Assembly (NCBI GenBank): GCA_030615435.1
Contig: JAUWZH010000108.1
Location: forward strand, 1 to 8,223
Direction of reading: 5' to 3'
DNA from: Candidatus Brocadiaceae bacterium
GTDB lineage: Bacteria; Planctomycetota; Brocadiia; SM23-32
Length of the DNA stretch: 8,223 nucleotides
How positions within the stretch are numbered: the stretch's first letter is position 1; the number at the start of each line of letters is the position of its first letter. Shown piece after piece: positions 6,510 to 8,223 of this stretch. Under the pieces are notes generated by a model. It was not told the origin of the DNA and did no database searches. It saw nothing but the letters and a program-made list of their open reading frames with translations. Position numbers and translations under genes: made by a program.

Positions 6510-7298
6510 TCAGACCTCGCTCAGCTCCCGCGCGGCCACGACGAGGTCGGCCGAGCGCATCAGCGCCTCGCCCACGAGGACCGCGTCAACCCCGGCCGAC
6601 TTCAGCTTCTCGACGTCGGCACGGCCCTTGATGCCGCTCTCGGCCACCACGGCGACACCTTCCGGAACGACGGGCGCCAATGTGCGGGCAACCCCCAGGC
6701 TCACCTCGAAGGTGTGCAGGTTGCGGTTATTGATCCCGATCGTCTCCGCCCCGAGCGAGAGCGCCGTTTCCAGTTCTTCGGCGTCGTGCACCTCCACCAA
6801 CGCATCCATGCCGAGCTCGCGCACCTCTCCCAGCAGATCAGCCAGCTTCGCCCGGCGGAGGGCCGCTACGATCAGCAGCACGCAGTCGGCCCCCCACGCC
6901 CGCGCCTCGAGGACCTGGATCTCGTCGAGGATGAAATCCTTCCTAAGTACAGGCAGAGGAACGGCTTCCCGCGCCTCCGAGAGGTGCTCGACGGAGCCCC
7001 GAAAGAACTCCTCGTCCGTAAGCACGCTCAGGCACCGCGCACCCCCCTCCTCGTACTGACGGGCTATGTCGGCCGCGCCGAAATCCCTGCGGATCAGCCC
7101 CGCCGAGGGCGATGCCCGCTTGATCTCGCCTATCAGCGCCACGCGGTCAGTAGCGGTGAGGGCCGCCCGGAACCCGCGCGGGGGCGACTGGCCTTTGATG
7201 CGATGTAAGAGCTTCCTCTCGCCGGACTTGCGCAGGCGCGCGACCTCCTCCAGTTTGGCCGCGCAGATGCGCCTCAGGATGTCCGGCATGTCATCCAC
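6510..7298 (-). CDS. trpC: Indole-3-glycerol-phosphate synthase TrpC
   Basis: TrpC closes the indole ring of tryptophan by converting carboxyphenylaminodeoxyribulose phosphate to indole-3-glycerol phosphate in the cytoplasm. The 262-residue monofunctional TIM-barrel protein has the diagnostic motifs in order: IGEIKRASPSAGLIR (56-70, with E58 and K60), SVLTDEEFFRGS (91-102), VLRKDFILDEIQV (117-129, catalytic K120), LVEVH (167-171, E169), IGINNRNLHTF (187-197) and VAESGI (218-223, E220). All catalytic positions known from the family appear present. The chosen start is a GTG that overlaps the thiE stop by eight bases and has an AAGGAG-type ribosome binding site in thiE. An ATG three codons later (7289) is possible but has no Shine-Dalgarno. 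There is no PRAI (TrpF) fusion, and no other trp gene is in the window. Confidence 0.97.
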   Translation of the reverse strand: MDDMPDILRRICAAKLEEVARLRKSGERKLLHRIKGQSPPRGFRAALTATDRVALIGEIKRASPSAGLIRRDFGAADIARQYEEGGARCLSVLTDEEFFRGSVEHLSEAREAVPLPVLRKDFILDEIQVLEARAWGADCVLLIVAALRRAKLADLLGEVRELGMDALVEVHDAEELETALSLGAETIGINNRNLHTFEVSLGVARTLAPVVPEGVAVVAESGIKGRADVEKLKSAGVDAVLVGEALMRSADLVVAARELSEV

Positions 7299-7947
7299 GC
7301 TCGGCCTTCTCCTTCCTCAGGGCATGCAAGAACTCCCTCGCCGCTTGCTCCGGGTCCTCGGCGCCGCAAAGGGCAGCACACGCGCCCACCGCCTGCGCGC
7401 CCGCCTCAACCACCGTACGGGCATTGGCCGGGGTTATACCTCCTATCGCCACGGTCGGCAAGCGAGTCGCCGCACAGATGCGTGCGGCCAATTGAAGCCC
7501 CCCTCCCCTATCGTAACCCTTTGTCTGGGTTGGGAATACAGGCCCCACGCCGATGTAGTCGGCTCCCCGCCCTTCGGCCTCCTCGGCCTGCTCGGGCGTG
7601 TGCGTGGACAGGCCGATGACAGCCCTTGGCCCCATGAGTTTGCGCACCTCTTCCACCGGCAGGTCGTCTTGTCCCAGGTGGACGCCGTCCGCGCCGCATA
7701 GCATCGCCACGTCGGGGCGATCGTTGACGATCAGCAGCGCCGAATGCTCCTCGGTGAGCCGCCGGAGCAACCGCGCCCGCGCGAGAAGACGGTCGTCGTC
7801 AAGCTCCTTCTCTCGCAATTGTAGCACATCCGCCCCACCCGCCAGCAGGCGCTCCGCCGTCTCACGCCACGGCAGTCGGCAGTGCTTTTCGCTCAGCAGG
7901 GCATACAGCCGCACCCGGCGCAGACACTGGCGTTTGGACACACTCAT
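7291..7947 (-). CDS. thiE: Thiamine-phosphate synthase ThiE
   Basis: ThiE joins hydroxymethylpyrimidine pyrophosphate with the thiazole phosphate to make thiamine monophosphate. From the ATG at 7947 the protein has 218 residues, typical of the family. Motifs in order are VLQLREK (41-47), IVNDRPD (73-79), ADGVHLGQDD (86-95), IGLSTH (111-116), ADYIGVGPVFPTQTK (129-143) and VAIGGI (166-171). These form the pyrophosphate and thiazole-phosphate binding sites of the TIM barrel. The start is supported by an ATGA overlap with the stop of the upstream cupin gene, although the GGGGG upstream is only a moderate ribosome binding site. An in-frame start at 7980 would overlap that gene further and adds a non-conserved Gly/Arg-rich tail. 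The end overlaps trpC by eight bases, so the two are probably translated from one message. No other thiamine gene is visible here. Confidence 0.96.
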   Translation of the reverse strand: MSVSKRQCLRRVRLYALLSEKHCRLPWRETAERLLAGGADVLQLREKELDDDRLLARARLLRRLTEEHSALLIVNDRPDVAMLCGADGVHLGQDDLPVEEVRKLMGPRAVIGLSTHTPEQAEEAEGRGADYIGVGPVFPTQTKGYDRGGGLQLAARICAATRLPTVAIGGITPANARTVVEAGAQAVGACAALCGAEDPEQAAREFLHALRKEKAERG

Positions 7948-8223
7948 TCTACCCCCGCAGTGCCCTCGGGCGGCTCCCAAAGCGCCTCAAACTCCCCCCG
8001 GGTGACACCTGACTGCTCCAGGAATGACCTCAAAGTCCCCATCTCAGGCACGGTGTCCTCCAGCAGCTCGCAATCCGCCCCCGCCCGCACGACCAGCCCT
8101 GACTCGAGCCCGGCCGGCACGAATGCCGTCTCCCCAGCCGCAAGGCTCCGCCGCCTCCCACCCCCCTCGATGGTAGCACAGCCACTAATGCAATGCAAGA
8201 TGCGATAACTTCCGTAGTTCGGC
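7944..8223 (-). CDS. Cupin-fold protein, probable C-terminus of mannose-6-phosphate isomerase, cut by window edge
   Basis: The frame is open from the right edge of the window to a TGA at 7946-7944, showing the last 92 residues. The visible part begins PNYGSYRILHCISGCATIEGGG, then SLAAGETAFVPAG (about 31-43 of the visible part), then a beta-rich segment ending in ELLEDTVPE. The 'y.iL....G...i', 'l..Ge..fvPAg' and final beta-strand pattern is that of the C-terminal cupin barrel of type I mannose-6-phosphate isomerase, which interconverts fructose-6-P and mannose-6-P. Other cupins share it, so the assignment is tentative. The metal-binding part of such an enzyme lies in the missing N-terminal region. 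After the barrel there is an extra tail of about 35 residues (MGTLRSFLEQSGVTRGEFEALW...) that I do not recognise from typical isomerases. The stop overlaps the thiE start (ATGA), so this gene leads a coupled group with thiE and trpC. Confidence 0.55.
   Translation of the reverse strand, partial: PNYGSYRILHCISGCATIEGGGRRRSLAAGETAFVPAGLESGLVVRAGADCELLEDTVPEMGTLRSFLEQSGVTRGEFEALWEPPEGTAGVE

Noticed and set aside
5821..7208. Long plus-strand ORFs opposite the amidohydrolase-like gene and trpC
   Set aside because: They are Arg/Pro/Ser-rich shadows of two well-supported minus-strand genes and have no domain of their own.
7948..7980. ThiE start at 7980
   Set aside because: The added residues are not conserved in the family and overlap the upstream cupin gene more deeply. 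The ATGA junction favours 7947.
7944..8198. Complete 84-residue small cupin starting at TTG 8198
   Set aside because: The frame stays open to the window edge and the sequence upstream of the TTG (PNYGSYRI) continues the cupin strand, so this is a truncated larger gene.

Overview
This is a GC-rich bacterial window with nine protein-coding genes, two of them cut by the window ends. No rRNA, tRNA, CRISPR array, transposon or phage gene was seen. The gene content is mostly housekeeping. The PEGA-type lipoprotein, the style of the MreD and metallophosphoesterase proteins and the scattering of biosynthetic genes outside their classical operons suggest an uncultured lineage of the Planctomycetes/PVC or a neighbouring candidate phylum. 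That placement is inference from protein style only.

Layout. A minus-strand gene resembling mreD (cell-shape membrane protein) runs off the left edge. It is separated by a gene-free stretch of about 390 bases from the divergently read purF-like gene. That stretch carries a promoter-like signal for each direction and a 47-base interrupted inverted repeat, one arm of which overlaps the TTGACA hexamer of the mreD-side promoter. On the plus strand follow the purF-like gene and recG (branched-DNA helicase), 97 bases apart. recG then meets an oppositely directed cluster tail to tail, with only 16 bases between the stop codons.

The rest of the window is on the minus strand. In transcription order it holds the C-terminal part of a cupin protein (probably mannose-6-phosphate isomerase), thiE, trpC, an amidohydrolase-2 family protein, a YfcE-type metallophosphoesterase, and a small PEGA lipoprotein. 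The first three are tightly coupled (ATGA overlap, then 8-base overlap), as are the last two (ATGA overlap). A strong GC hairpin just after trpC may separate the first three genes from the rest.

The most notable observations are two enzyme-family proteins whose active sites look altered. The PurF-like protein keeps its PRPP motif and four candidate Fe-S cysteines, but has lost the N-terminal nucleophile cysteine and other glutaminase residues. The amidohydrolase-2 protein has lost most of its expected metal ligands. I did not find a clear new multi-gene system. The PurF-like protein is the best candidate for unusual biochemistry.
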